Shown piece by piece: positions 19,313 through 29,547 of a stretch of 64,000 nucleotides of DNA. Origin of the DNA: Cytobacillus luteolus. Its GTDB lineage: Bacteria; Bacillota; Bacilli; Bacillales; Bacillaceae_L. The notes under the pieces were generated by a model. It made no database searches. It was not told where the DNA came from and was given only the letters and a program-made list of their open reading frames with translations. Location of the stretch: positions 62,001-126,000 of the forward strand of contig NZ_JAGGKM010000004.1 of assembly GCF_017873715.1 (NCBI RefSeq), given 5' to 3'. The number at the start of each line of letters is the position of its first letter. Position 1 is the first letter of the stretch. The position numbers and the translations under genes were made by a program.

Positions 19313-20195
19313 TTGTGTTCCCCTCCTCGTTTTTTAACATTGGGAATCCAAGCTTTTCACGTTCTTGATAGAAGGTTTGAGCAACCTTTCTTGCTAAATT
19401 TCTTACTCTACCTATATATCCTGTTCGCTCCGTAACTGAAATCGCACCTTTGGCATCCAGTTGGTTAAAGGTGTGAGAACATTTTAGTACATAATCATAT
19501 GCAGGGTGGACAAGACCTTCGTCCATCTGACGGTGTGCTTCTTTTTCGTAAATCGTAAATAAGTTAAAAAGCATCTCAGTATCAGATGTCTCAAACGTAT
19601 ATTTCGAATGCTCGTGTTCCGGTTGAAGGAAAATGTCACGAACTGTGAAACCATTTGTCCATTCTAAATCAAATACATTCTCTTTATCTTGGATATAGGA
19701 AGCTAACCTCTCTACTCCATACGTAATTTCAACTGAAACTGGCTTACATTCAATTCCTCCTACTTGTTGGAAATAGGTAAACTGTGTAACCTCCATTCCG
19801 TCTAACCATACTTCCCAACCTAAACCTGCACAGCCTAATGAAGGGTTTTCCCAGTTATCTTCAACAAATCGAATATCGTGTTGAAGTGGATCAATACCTA
19901 AAGCCTTTAGGGAATCAAGATATAGTTCTTGAATATTATCAGGAGACGGTTTCATAATAACTTGAAATTGGTGATGCTGATACAGACGATTTGGATTTTC
20001 ACCATATCTGCCATCAGCTGGTCGACGAGAAGGTTCTACATACGCTACATTCCATGGCTCTGGTCCTAGACTTCTTAAAAACGTATAGGGACTCATTGTA
20101 CCCGCACCTTTTTCCACATCATATGCCTGCATTAGAATACAACCTTGATCTGACCAGTGCTTTTGAAGAGTTAGTATCATATCTTGAATATTCAT
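19305..20195 (-). CDS. glyQ: Glycyl-tRNA synthetase alpha subunit
   Basis: Catalytic subunit charging tRNA(Gly). 296 residues beginning [19 protein letters not shown]. Class II motifs: [30 protein letters not shown] (positions ~31-60), [14 protein letters not shown], and [30 protein letters not shown] lies upstream of the ATG. Preceded by a complete glycine T-box leader. Confidence 0.97.
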   Translation of the reverse strand: MNIQDMILTLQKHWSDQGCILMQAYDVEKGAGTMSPYTFLRSLGPEPWNVAYVEPSRRPADGRYGENPNRLYQHHQFQVIMKPSPDNIQELYLDSLKALGIDPLQHDIRFVEDNWENPSLGCAGLGWEVWLDGMEVTQFTYFQQVGGIECKPVSVEITYGVERLASYIQDKENVFDLEWTNGFTVRDIFLQPEHEHSKYTFETSDTEMLFNLFTIYEKEAHRQMDEGLVHPAYDYVLKCSHTFNQLDAKGAISVTERTGYIGRVRNLARKVAQTFYQEREKLGFPMLKNEEGNTNE

Positions 20196-20247
20196 TTCAG
20201 TACACCTCCGAGTGTAGTTAACTAGTTTAAATTCTTTTTATGTACAA

Positions 20248-20450
20248 ATAAAAAACTCTCGCTCTATGCCTGCAATAGACATAGGGACGAGAGTTACCCG
20301 CGGTTCCACCCTATTTGCCACCTAAAAAGGTAAGCCTCTTTTATAAGAGTAAACACTCCAGAACGCCTTCGTTATTTGTCTATACCCTAGCTTACACTAT
20401 CCTAGGTTCGCTTTTATAGACGGCAATAAGTACTACTTTCCTTCTACGTG
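20248..20450 (-). promoter_or_regulatory. Glycine T-box riboswitch leader of glyQS
   Basis: The hallmark T-box sequence AGGGTGGAACCGCGGGT is at 20296-20312 (minus strand). The terminator stem CTCTCGTCCCTATG / CATAGAGCGAGAG followed by T6 is at about 20250-20293. Stem I carries a plausible GGC glycine codon at 20365-20367 in CGAAGGCG. Uncharged tRNA(Gly) would pair and favour the antiterminator, allowing glyQS transcription when glycine charging falls. Confidence 0.95.
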
Positions 20451-20540
20451 TTTTATTTTTTAAATAGCTTAAAACATTTTTGAGTATGTTGTCAACTTTT
20501 TCTTGAAAAATGTCTAAACTTTTAACTTACACCGTTTCTT

Positions 20541-20690
20541 TGCGCTGCAGGCACTTGCTTTCCGCGGGGAATTATGAAAAAGCCCAACTGCTGGCTTTTT
20601 CAAGAGCGAATTCCCATCGGGGAGGAAGTCGAGCCTCCTCGACCTTTCCTCTATCTCCCGCAGGAGTCAATGCCTTCCGCTCCAATCCAC
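20541..20690. repeat. Dispersed GC-rich repeat, copy 3 (with insert)
   Basis: Contains CTTTCCGCGGGGAAT, an internal hairpin AAAAAGCCcaactgctGGCTTTTT, CCTCCTCGAC and CTCCCGCAGGAGT. It shares the insert with copy 1 at 7146 (opposite orientation). Outer arms are weak. It lies between the T-box promoter region and recO. Confidence 0.75.
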
Positions 20691-20738
20691 TCTCCGTAAA
20701 TACATAGGTACAACACTCTTCAGTAAAAAAGCTTTTAC

Positions 20739-21503
20739 TTAAAATGAATTACGAAGATGGTCCATTTGGTTTAGGAATCGTTTAGATTTTAGAGATAATC
20801 CAGAGTATTCGTCGTAGTAGGTGCTAATAATTTTTTTTATTTCTGATTTTGTTTCTTCTTTTACATCTATTTTTCCCAGTCTGTTTAGGTCAAAGTAATA
20901 AAAGATTCTTAGTAATTTTACTGTAGATTGGGATATTTTTAGATGGTGTGCGTCAATTTGAAGGCATCTGTGGCAGAGGAAGCCACCTTCTCGGATTGAA
21001 AAAGAGAATTGGCCATCTGTGCTTCCACATGCTGAGCATCTGTCTAAAACAGGATGTAATCCTAGGACTTGCAGCATTTTCATTTCATAAATAAAGGTAA
21101 GTATGTCTAAATCAAGACCTTCGTTCATAAAATGTAATGTTTGGTACAACAGCTCAAACAAGTAGGGATTAGGCTTTTTATCTTCGGTCGCTTTATCGGT
21201 TAATTCAACAATGTAAGAGGCGTGTGCAGTGAGAAAAATATCTTCTCGAATTCCTCTCATTGTTTTAATAATTTCACCTTGCTGCAAACCACCAAGTCCA
21301 TTACTTCTTTGAACTAAGTAATAACCGTATGTAAAAGGCTGGGTAATAGAAGCGAGCCGGCTACTCGGCTTTTTCGCTCCTCTAGCCATAACACCAACCT
21401 TACCCCATTCACGGGTATATAATGTCACAATTTTGTTATTTTCACCATAATCGGTTGTTCGAATGACAATGCCTTCACATTTTTGGAACAAACTAGTCAC
21501 CAT
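20739..21503 (-). CDS. recO: DNA repair/recombination mediator RecO
   Basis: Annealing protein that helps RecA load at gaps and mediates repair. About 250 residues: N-terminal OB fold ([20 protein letters not shown]), helical C-terminal part with a four-cysteine zinc site CSACGST ... CHRC. The ATG at 21503 has no clear ribosome site. A TTG at 21489-21491 is preceded by GGATGGTGA and gives the N-terminus MFQKCEG, aligning exactly with B. subtilis MLTKCEG, so it may be the true start. A short hairpin (21507-21525) sits just upstream. Confidence 0.93.
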   Translation of the reverse strand: MVTSLFQKCEGIVIRTTDYGENNKIVTLYTREWGKVGVMARGAKKPSSRLASITQPFTYGYYLVQRSNGLGGLQQGEIIKTMRGIREDIFLTAHASYIVELTDKATEDKKPNPYLFELLYQTLHFMNEGLDLDILTFIYEMKMLQVLGLHPVLDRCSACGSTDGQFSFSIREGGFLCHRCLQIDAHHLKISQSTVKLLRIFYYFDLNRLGKIDVKEETKSEIKKIISTYYDEYSGLSLKSKRFLNQMDHLRNSF

Positions 21504-21547
21504 CCAACAAGCTCTAATAGCTTGTTTTTATTCTTAAAGGCATGTAG

Positions 21548-21691
21548 TCACGAAATTGGAAAATCAGCTTCTGCTAGTTCATCATCCTGTATATCGGGTC
21601 TTTCTTCCTTCTCCTGTTCTAGTTGTTTAAAAAGAAGATACGTATCAATGTTACCTGTATTGCTAAACACCTTCCAGGTAAAATCTAACAT
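21548..21691 (-). CDS. yqzL: Small protein YqzL
   Basis: 47 residues, MLDFTWKVFSNTGNIDTYLL to EADFPIS, nearly matching the conserved YqzL of B. subtilis located at this exact spot between era and recO. AGGTGGGG stands upstream of the ATG. Amphipathic and acidic, with no known domain function. Too short for a standard ORF cutoff. Confidence 0.9.
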   Translation of the reverse strand: MLDFTWKVFSNTGNIDTYLLFKQLEQEKEERPDIQDDELAEADFPIS

Positions 21692-21871
21692 AAAAACCCC
21701 ACCTTTCTGTTATTTAACAGTAGCAATATCTATCCAATTCCTTAACATTATCATGACCTTTTCTTTATAAATCATGTTACACAAATTTTGCTAAAATGTG
21801 TAACTTCCCATTAAAAAAGGGTTTTGGGCAGATATTTTTTTTACTAGACCTGTTATGGACTTGTAGAATGT

Positions 21872-23216
<1,345 letters not shown>

Positions 23217-23293
23217 TTATTTTACACACATCTAGCTAGGATTACATTATATCGCAGGAAGTGTAATTTAAAAGTTAACTCTTTTCTACTTTA

Positions 23294-23683
23294 TTACAAA
23301 CTTGTAATATAGCCTGAAAATATAATGATCCCCACAACAACTGATATAAGCGCAAAAACTAAGACAGCCGCCGCCGCAACATCCTTTGCTGCTTTTGCTA
23401 AAGGGTGGTACTCCTTTGTCACTAAATCCACAACCCGCTCCATCGCTGTATTCATTAATTCCAAGCTGAGCATTCCACCAATTAGAATAATAATAATGCT
23501 CCATTCCATTTTAGTAATATTCAAGTAAAAACTCAAACCAACTACAAAAACAGATATAACTAGATGGATTTGAAGGTTTCTCTCCCTCTTAATTGCATGA
23601 ATTAAACCTTCTGTTGCAAAAGAAAAGCTTTTCACAAATCGATGAAATTCTGGTTTTTGTTTATCTTTTGAGTCCATAGGCAT
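23294..23683 (-). CDS. dgkA: Undecaprenol/diacylglycerol kinase (DgkA family)
   Basis: Small trimeric membrane kinase; the Gram-positive form phosphorylates undecaprenol for cell-wall lipid recycling. 129 residues: N-terminal amphipathic FSFATEGLIHAIKRERNLQIH, three membrane helices, and the family core ELMNTAMERVVDLVTKEYHPLAKAAKDVAAAAV with the catalytic Glu/Asn residues. Starts within the last codons of ybeY. ATG at 23683 or the next ATG two codons later are both possible. Confidence 0.94.
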   Translation of the reverse strand: MPMDSKDKQKPEFHRFVKSFSFATEGLIHAIKRERNLQIHLVISVFVVGLSFYLNITKMEWSIIIILIGGMLSLELMNTAMERVVDLVTKEYHPLAKAAKDVAAAAVLVFALISVVVGIIIFSGYITSL

Positions 23684-24131
23684 CTAGAATTTCCCTTTGT
23701 CTTGAAAACATAATTTCCTCTTCTTCTTGCTCTTCATGATCATATCCAACTAAGTGTAAAAAGCCATGGACAGCTAAAAAACCTAATTCTCTTAAGAAAG
23801 AATGTCCATATTCCTCGGCTTGCTCTTTCGTTTTTGGTATCGAAATAATAATATCACCAAGTATTCTTGGCATATCTGCTCCGACAATTTCAATCTCTCC
23901 TTCACCCAATTCCTCAAGAGCAAAGGAAATCACGTCAGTTGGACGATCTTTATCTCTGTAATCACGATTGATTTCTTGAATTTTTTCGTTATCCACAAAT
24001 GTAATAGATAGCTCTGAACCCTCTTCCACCCCTTCAATTGCGGCTGCAGAATTCAATAATCCAGTTAGGGTATTAATATGTTCTTCTGATACTTCTTGTG
24101 TTTCATCAATAAAGTCGATCTCTAATCTCAT
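23661..24131 (-). CDS. ybeY: Endoribonuclease YbeY (rRNA maturation)
   Basis: Single-strand RNase needed for 16S rRNA 3' processing and ribosome quality control. 156 residues. Zinc motif HGFLHLVGYDH is intact and RPTDVISFAL is the other family signature. Overlaps pgpH by 4 bases (ATGA) and dgkA by 23, showing a tightly packed operon. Confidence 0.96.
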   Translation of the reverse strand: MRLEIDFIDETQEVSEEHINTLTGLLNSAAAIEGVEEGSELSITFVDNEKIQEINRDYRDKDRPTDVISFALEELGEGEIEIVGADMPRILGDIIISIPKTKEQAEEYGHSFLRELGFLAVHGFLHLVGYDHEEQEEEEIMFSRQREILDAYGLKR

Positions 24132-26335
24132 GCTTTCTTCACCTTCTGATTCGTAGCTTCTGGGTATTCTATTCTTGAGTGAAATATTCCCTTTAATGTT
24201 TCACAGAAAGAATGTAATACTAAATCTAATTCCTTTAGTGTTAAATCACATTCATTTAGTTGTCCATCTTGAAGTCTATCTGTAATAATGCTTCTAGCCA
24301 ATGACTCAATTTTTTCTGACGTTGGATTTGATAATGAGCGAACTGCAGCTTCTACACTATCAGCAATTCCAATAATAGCTGATTCTTTCGTTTGAGCCTT
24401 AGGTCCAGGATATCTAAAATCTTCCTCATGAACTTCTTCTTCTTTTTGCTTTGCTTGATGATAAAAATACTTTAAGAGCGTAGTTCCATGATGCTCCAAT
24501 GCTATATCTACAAATTCCTTTGGCATCTTATTATTCCTAAGATACTCTGCACCATCCGTCGCATGAGCAATAATGATACTTTTACTCAAGTGTGGTGCGA
24601 TTTTATCATGAGGGTTATCAATGTTTAACTGGTTTTCAATGAAAAAATGAGGTCTTCTCGTTTTCCCAATATCATGATAATACGAAGCTACCCTAGCTAA
24701 TAAGCCATTAGCCCCAATTGCTTCACAAGCTGCTTCAGCTAAATTTGCAACCATTACACTGTGGTGATAAGTCCCAGGTGCCTCAGTTAAAATTTTCCTT
24801 AATAACGGATGGTTCGGATTTGACAATTCAATTAATCTCATCGTAGAAAGAATCCCAAAACCGGCCTCAAAGAATGGTAGTAACCCAATTGTTAAAACTG
24901 CAGCTACAATACCAGAAACAATAGCCATTACGATATATGAGCCTACCTCCATACTTGAATAATGACTATTTTTCATTAGAAGAATTGCAGACAATATAGC
25001 AAAGTTAATAAGTGAAATAAATAGACCAGCTTGTAATATCTTTGACCTACGATTATGCTGACTCAAAAATAATACGCCTGCAAGTCCGGCGAATAAGTAA
25101 TATAAGCCAATTGAAAAATTTAAAGAACCAGTAATACCTTCATTAAAAATAATACTTCCACATATTGCGAAAATAATGCTAGTTACAATAGCAAGTCTCT
25201 CATTAATTAATAATTTTACTAGCAATGGCCCCATTGCAACGGGAACAATATATCCTATCTCAGAATATTCGATTTGCTGAAATAAGCTTATCATCTTCAT
25301 GAATAGGATTGTCAGTGTAAAAATTAAACCATAAATTAATAAATAAGTATTTCTATTTCTATTTTTAGGTATTCCTTCTAAAAAGTAATAAATAATAAGC
25401 GCTATAAGAAGGGTGACTATAAGTCCTAATCCTAAAAAAGGTTGAACCGAGTTCTCTGTATCAATTAAACCTACAAATTCAAGTTGTTTATAAATCTCTC
25501 TACTAATCAATTGACCTTCTTCTACAAGTATTTGGCCTTGTAGTATTTTAACTGGCTCAATACTATCAATGGCTTGTTGTCGTTTTTCCTCAGTTGCAAC
25601 AGGGTCATAGTACACATTTTGAATCACAGCATACTTTGCTAACTCAACCATCGAATTCTTTAGGGAACTATCTAAACTAGTATATTGTAATTCAGTTTCT
25701 ACACTATTTTTAGCTTTTTCAACCCCGCTAGCAGGTATTGATTTGTTCATTATATTATTTACAGCTGTAACTGTAGCATCCTTTGCACGAACGAGATGTT
25801 CTGGTTTCGCATTTAAAAGTGTAATTAATAACTCATCCGATAAATCCTTAGATAGATCTGAGGGGAGTATTGATTTCAATCTAACTAGCTTTTCAGAAGT
25901 TGTAGGAACTAATGGCTTAACATCATTTTGCCCACCCTCTTCTCCAGCTTGAGCTTTTTCTAATTCACTGTTTTTCAGCTCATATTCTTCTATGATTTCC
26001 TCATTTACTTCATCTACAGATGAAAAGATCGATCTTACTAAATCAATCCGATTTTGGGCATATTCCCTTTTTAAAGTATAGACATCCTCAACTTCATCTG
26101 CAGCTTTTTTCTGTTTCTTTTCAGTGCTTACTTTGTCTTCAATCGTAATAGGAGAACGTATTGTATTTTCAGAAACAGTAAACAGGTCTAGATTTAGCTG
26201 TTCGGGCTTTACATTACTAAACATGGCAATGTACATGACAGTTGCAAGTATAGAGTATATGACGATATGGAGGAAACGAAATCTTTTAAGTATATCTATT
26301 ATTCGATGAACATGGCTAAAGTATTTACTACTCAT
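24128..26335 (-). CDS. pgpH: Cyclic-di-AMP phosphodiesterase PgpH (7TM-HD)
   Basis: Hydrolyses c-di-AMP. 735 residues: one N-terminal transmembrane helix, a large extracytoplasmic domain of about 250 residues (7TMR-HDED type), seven membrane helices between roughly 285 and 500, then a cytoplasmic HD domain with HHSVMVANLAEAA, the H554-D555 pair in YYHDIGK, and GIADSVEAAVRS. Fits Bacillus YqfF. AGGAGGT lies upstream of the start. A terminator separates it from the phoH unit upstream, so the pgpH-ybeY-dgkA-cdd-era group probably has its own promoter. Confidence 0.95.
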   Translation of the reverse strand: MSSKYFSHVHRIIDILKRFRFLHIVIYSILATVMYIAMFSNVKPEQLNLDLFTVSENTIRSPITIEDKVSTEKKQKKAADEVEDVYTLKREYAQNRIDLVRSIFSSVDEVNEEIIEEYELKNSELEKAQAGEEGGQNDVKPLVPTTSEKLVRLKSILPSDLSKDLSDELLITLLNAKPEHLVRAKDATVTAVNNIMNKSIPASGVEKAKNSVETELQYTSLDSSLKNSMVELAKYAVIQNVYYDPVATEEKRQQAIDSIEPVKILQGQILVEEGQLISREIYKQLEFVGLIDTENSVQPFLGLGLIVTLLIALIIYYFLEGIPKNRNRNTYLLIYGLIFTLTILFMKMISLFQQIEYSEIGYIVPVAMGPLLVKLLINERLAIVTSIIFAICGSIIFNEGITGSLNFSIGLYYLFAGLAGVLFLSQHNRRSKILQAGLFISLINFAILSAILLMKNSHYSSMEVGSYIVMAIVSGIVAAVLTIGLLPFFEAGFGILSTMRLIELSNPNHPLLRKILTEAPGTYHHSVMVANLAEAACEAIGANGLLARVASYYHDIGKTRRPHFFIENQLNIDNPHDKIAPHLSKSIIIAHATDGAEYLRNNKMPKEFVDIALEHHGTTLLKYFYHQAKQKEEEVHEEDFRYPGPKAQTKESAIIGIADSVEAAVRSLSNPTSEKIESLARSIITDRLQDGQLNECDLTLKELDLVLHSFCETLKGIFHSRIEYPEATNQKVKKA

Positions 26336-26391
26336 TCTCTTATACCTCCTTATAGCTAGCGTCTATGTATATTCATCCATTATGGAAAAAA

Positions 26392-26415
26392 AGACCCATA
26401 CATGAAGATGGGTCT
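26392..26415 (-). terminator. Terminator of phoH
   Basis: AGACCCAT / ATGGGTCT stem, 8-base loop, followed by seven T on the minus strand. Confidence 0.9.
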
Positions 26416-26422
26416 CGAGCGG

Positions 26423-27382
26423 TCAATTCTCAGCTTTATCATATGCGTCAATAATTTTTGCAACTAATGGATGACGAACAACATCCGTTTGTTCTAGAAA
26501 GATAAACGAAGCACCATTTACACCTTTTAGTACATCCTTAGCTATCGTTAGCCCAGATTTAACTCCTTTAGGGAGGTCAACCTGAGAAATGTCACCAGTG
26601 ATCACCATTTTTGAACCAAAACCAAGTCTTGTTAAAAACATTTTCATTTGTGCTGATGTTGTATTTTGCGCTTCATCTAATATAACAAATGAATCATCGA
26701 GTGTCCTACCTCTCATATAGGCAAGTGGAGCAATTTCAATAGTTCCTCTTTCAAGTAGACGAAGTGTATGCTCTTGTCCTAATACATCATGCAAAGCATC
26801 ATATAAAGGTCTTAAATAAGGATCTACTTTTTCCTTTAAATCCCCAGGAAGGAATCCAAGACTCTCACCGGCTTCAACAGCTGGTCGAGTTAAAATGATT
26901 TTTTTGACGTTGCTGTTTTTTAATGCAGCAACCGCCATGACTACTGCTAAGTATGTTTTACCTGTACCTGCAGGACCAATTCCAAACACTAGATCATTAT
27001 TTTTAATAGCTCCAACATATTGTCTTTGACCTAAGGTTTTTACACGAATAGATTTACCTTTAACATTTTTAGTTATTTCTTCTTGGTATAGTTCTTGGAA
27101 ATAATCTAGCTTTTCAGCCTGAGCCATTTGAATGGCATATAAGACATCACGTTCAGTGATTGAAATGCCCTTACGAATAACCGCTAATAAGCAGTTAAGG
27201 ATCTCTTCGACGAGCTTTGTTTTGTCAGAGTCACCAGAGACGCTAACAGCTTCACCTCTTGTTACAATGGTTACTTCTAACTCTTCCTCGATACGCTTTA
27301 AGTTTACATCATTGGTTCCAAAAAGAGCAATTGCTTCATTTGGGTTCTCTAATTGATTTATTGTGATTAAGTCTTCTGACAT
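26423..27382 (-). CDS. phoH: PhoH-family ATPase
   Basis: 319 residues. Short N-terminal KH-like segment, then a P-loop ATPase core: Walker A GPAGTGKTY, FVILDEAQN as Walker B, and TGDISQVDLP. Often encoded next to ybeY and thought to be linked to RNA metabolism; a helicase-like activity is inferred for the family, not proven here. AAGGAG precedes the ATG, 4 bases after the yqfD stop region, so it is cotranscribed with yqfD. Confidence 0.93.
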   Translation of the reverse strand: MSEDLITINQLENPNEAIALFGTNDVNLKRIEEELEVTIVTRGEAVSVSGDSDKTKLVEEILNCLLAVIRKGISITERDVLYAIQMAQAEKLDYFQELYQEEITKNVKGKSIRVKTLGQRQYVGAIKNNDLVFGIGPAGTGKTYLAVVMAVAALKNSNVKKIILTRPAVEAGESLGFLPGDLKEKVDPYLRPLYDALHDVLGQEHTLRLLERGTIEIAPLAYMRGRTLDDSFVILDEAQNTTSAQMKMFLTRLGFGSKMVITGDISQVDLPKGVKSGLTIAKDVLKGVNGASFIFLEQTDVVRHPLVAKIIDAYDKAEN

Positions 27383-27385
27383 CCT

Positions 27386-28573
27386 TTAGTCTCCTTGAAC
27401 TAATGGTATTGAAGTGACAATATTTTCGATTACCTGATAATGTATTGATAACCTTACTTTACCATTCTCATGAGATTGGTGCAAAACTTTTTCACCTTTT
27501 ATTTTTGCATCCTCATCTAACTCTTCCTCTAATTTGTTTTTTGCATACTGTTTTGCCACTTCTTTTGCTTGTTCCACAGTATACGTTCTTTCAACTTCTT
27601 CGTTTTCTCTGCTGGTAATTTTAGTATAAGCAATAGGTAAGTTCCACTTAATAAAACGTATTGGTTTCTCATGTGTTTCCGTTTCAAAGCTTTTAAATTC
27701 ATTCTTACCGAAACCCCAAATTGGTAAAGACCAATTCCAAAACTTTAAATAATGTTTAGTTTTATAATTACCAGTAAACACATAAAATTTCGTTGTAAGT
27801 TCTACCATTACCTCTGACTTGTACCATGTTTCGCCAAAAATTTTAGCGCGAGCAGGTACAATCTTCGTTTGGCCCTCTTTTCCGATAATCCCCGATACTA
27901 AGACCTGCCCCTCCGTTACATGGTCATTCACCGTAACTAAAGGCATACCTTCCTCAACAAACATATCTGTTATAACAGCTTTCTTCTTAGCTGTTAGGTG
28001 GCGCGGGCTAATAAATTCAGGCTTCTCAGGTTGATTTTTCTCGACCACCTGAAAGTGATAGGTCGTCCCCTTTAACTCCACACCAACCCAAGTAATCGCG
28101 TCAATGTTATCTGAAAGTTGACGCTGAATTGACTCAACATCCGCTACTAAGAATTGCAATTTCCCTTTCTGAACACCGATTTCTGTTAATTCTTTACGCA
28201 AAAGGTGTTCAGTTTCAGGTTTTGCCCCTTCAATCTGTATCCCCCAGATCATATTAGATAAAAAGGTAATAATCGAAAAAAATAATATCGCACCAATTAA
28301 GAAACCACTGTTTAGTAATGTTCTCCTAAATAAAAATGGCAAGCCTTTCTTGCCAATAAAACGAAGCCTGCAGTCACTCTTCCTCACTAAGGGACGAATT
28401 TTAGAAATGTCCCTTAGATTTATATGACAAGTGCAAGAATCAGTATATGGTTTCTTTACATCCCATATTGGGATTCCATTTCTTACACAATCATTTAGAA
28501 AACGCTCGATACCTTTACCTGTCACTTTAATTTTTACACTACCAGAAAAAAAGTTCATCCATTGATTCTTCAT
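27386..28573 (-). CDS. yqfD: Sporulation protein YqfD (stage IV-like)
   Basis: 395-residue membrane protein: cytoplasmic N-terminal ~85 residues, a transmembrane helix around 92-112 (NSGFLIGAILFFSIITFLSNMIWG), then a large extracytoplasmic domain ending in a repeat-like region (VERTYTVEQAKEVAKQYAKNKL). In B. subtilis it is a mother-cell, SigE-controlled gene with yqfC. GGGGGAGCG upstream of the ATG. Molecular function unknown. Confidence 0.92.
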   Translation of the reverse strand: MKNQWMNFFSGSVKIKVTGKGIERFLNDCVRNGIPIWDVKKPYTDSCTCHINLRDISKIRPLVRKSDCRLRFIGKKGLPFLFRRTLLNSGFLIGAILFFSIITFLSNMIWGIQIEGAKPETEHLLRKELTEIGVQKGKLQFLVADVESIQRQLSDNIDAITWVGVELKGTTYHFQVVEKNQPEKPEFISPRHLTAKKKAVITDMFVEEGMPLVTVNDHVTEGQVLVSGIIGKEGQTKIVPARAKIFGETWYKSEVMVELTTKFYVFTGNYKTKHYLKFWNWSLPIWGFGKNEFKSFETETHEKPIRFIKWNLPIAYTKITSRENEEVERTYTVEQAKEVAKQYAKNKLEEELDEDAKIKGEKVLHQSHENGKVRLSIHYQVIENIVTSIPLVQGD

Positions 28574-28591
28574 TTCGCTCCCCCTCAGAGT

Positions 28592-28876
28592 CTAATTGTC
28601 TATATAGAGAACCTCGTCAATCTTTCCTTCAAGTAATATCTCTTCAGGAAGTATCGTCTTAATTACAAAAGATTGTCCTTTAATTAGCAATTGTCCTTGC
28701 TTAAGTAGTAATCGTAATTCTTTATCAGAAAAAGTTAAAAGTCCTCTATGATTTTCAATATAAATATGTATTTGACCAATCATCGTAATTCTCGGAAGAT
28801 CCATCATTACATCTTGGGGTAGTTCCATCTTTGATGTAATCCAATTTCTCATGCGGTTTTGCCATTTTTTGCCCAT
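28592..28876 (-). CDS. yqfC: Sporulation protein YqfC
   Basis: 94 residues (start MGKKWQNRMRNWITSKMELP), YabP/YqfC family with the typical VMMDLPRITMIGQIHIYIENHRGLLTFSD segment. Partner of YqfD in sporulation; cytoplasmic. Its ribosome site AAAGGGGG lies inside the 3' arm of a hairpin at 28884-28925, with six T between the site and the ATG. Confidence 0.93.
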   Translation of the reverse strand: MGKKWQNRMRNWITSKMELPQDVMMDLPRITMIGQIHIYIENHRGLLTFSDKELRLLLKQGQLLIKGQSFVIKTILPEEILLEGKIDEVLYIDN

Positions 28877-28883
28877 AAAAAAG

Positions 28884-28925
28884 AACCCCCTTTCATCTCA
28901 TGTTTATGAGAAATGAAAAGGGGTT
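28884..28925 (-). terminator. Terminator-like hairpin covering the yqfC ribosome site
   Basis: Minus strand: AACCCC-TTTTCAT...ATGAAA-GGGGGTT with an inner TCAT/ATGA pairing, then CTTTTTT and the yqfC ATG. It would end transcripts from the floA operon and also hide the yqfC Shine-Dalgarno. A weak SigE-like -10 (CATAAACA) lies in the loop. Confidence 0.7.
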
Positions 28926-28971
28926 AGAACTTGTAAAGTGACCTGAGGTCAAATTACTAAAAGTAAAGGAT

Positions 28972-29511
28972 TTATATTTGTTTTCTGCTATTTAATCTAC
29001 TATAGGTAGAGTGAGGACGTTTTGACCTAGGCGGACCTAGGATTTCTGCCCATATCACACCTTCCACTGCTCTTTTTCTAGAAATCCCCTGTAAAGCTCC
29101 TGACGAGGATTTCTTCTGTTTAGGCGGAACAATCGTTTCCACCTTTTTTATTTCAGTCCTTTGTGGAGCTGAAGCTTCTTGATTGTTAATTCTTGATAGA
29201 GCCTCATTCAATCGGTTGGATACTTCAGGTTTTGGCTCCTCTTGTTTTCTGTCCATTTGTTCAAAGATTTCTCTTCCTTTACGATCCAGTTCTTCGAACA
29301 TGGTTTCGAAGGGGTTTCTCTCAGTCCTTCTATCATTATTTTCCTCATAAGTCGTTTCATGTTCCACCGGCTTACGTTGTTGAGGCTGATTTTGGCCTGA
29401 TCCACCTTCTTTAAAGCGTTTAAAGATATTTACAATTATTCCAATGATGAAGATAAGAGGAATAATATTTTCAATGATAGCGCCCATTAGTTGTTGAATC
29501 ATTATATCCAT
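28972..29511 (-). CDS. Uncharacterised protein downstream of floA
   Basis: 179 residues: one N-terminal hydrophobic helix (residues ~6-27, MGAIIENIIPLIFIIGII), then a long hydrophilic, Glu/Arg/Lys/Gln-rich, probably disordered or coiled region, and a conserved-looking C-terminal motif VEGVIWAEILGPPRSKRPHS. Similar C-terminal EILGPPR/K tails occur, as I recall, in other uncharacterised Firmicutes proteins. Its position right after nfeD-floA (37 bases) suggests a role in the flotillin membrane domain, by inference. The ribosome site AAGGAGG is part of a small AGGAG-CTCCT hairpin. Confidence 0.75.
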   Translation of the reverse strand: MDIMIQQLMGAIIENIIPLIFIIGIIVNIFKRFKEGGSGQNQPQQRKPVEHETTYEENNDRRTERNPFETMFEELDRKGREIFEQMDRKQEEPKPEVSNRLNEALSRINNQEASAPQRTEIKKVETIVPPKQKKSSSGALQGISRKRAVEGVIWAEILGPPRSKRPHSTYSRLNSRKQI

Positions 29512-29547
29512 TAGGAGATTGCCTCCTTATTCTTTGCCAAGTAGGCG

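Noticed and set aside
20510-20707. Plus-strand frame of 65 codons through the repeat at 20541
   Set aside because: It lies within a dispersed palindromic repeat and the translation has no family resemblance. The same holds for frames in the repeats at 7095, 40156 and 63539.
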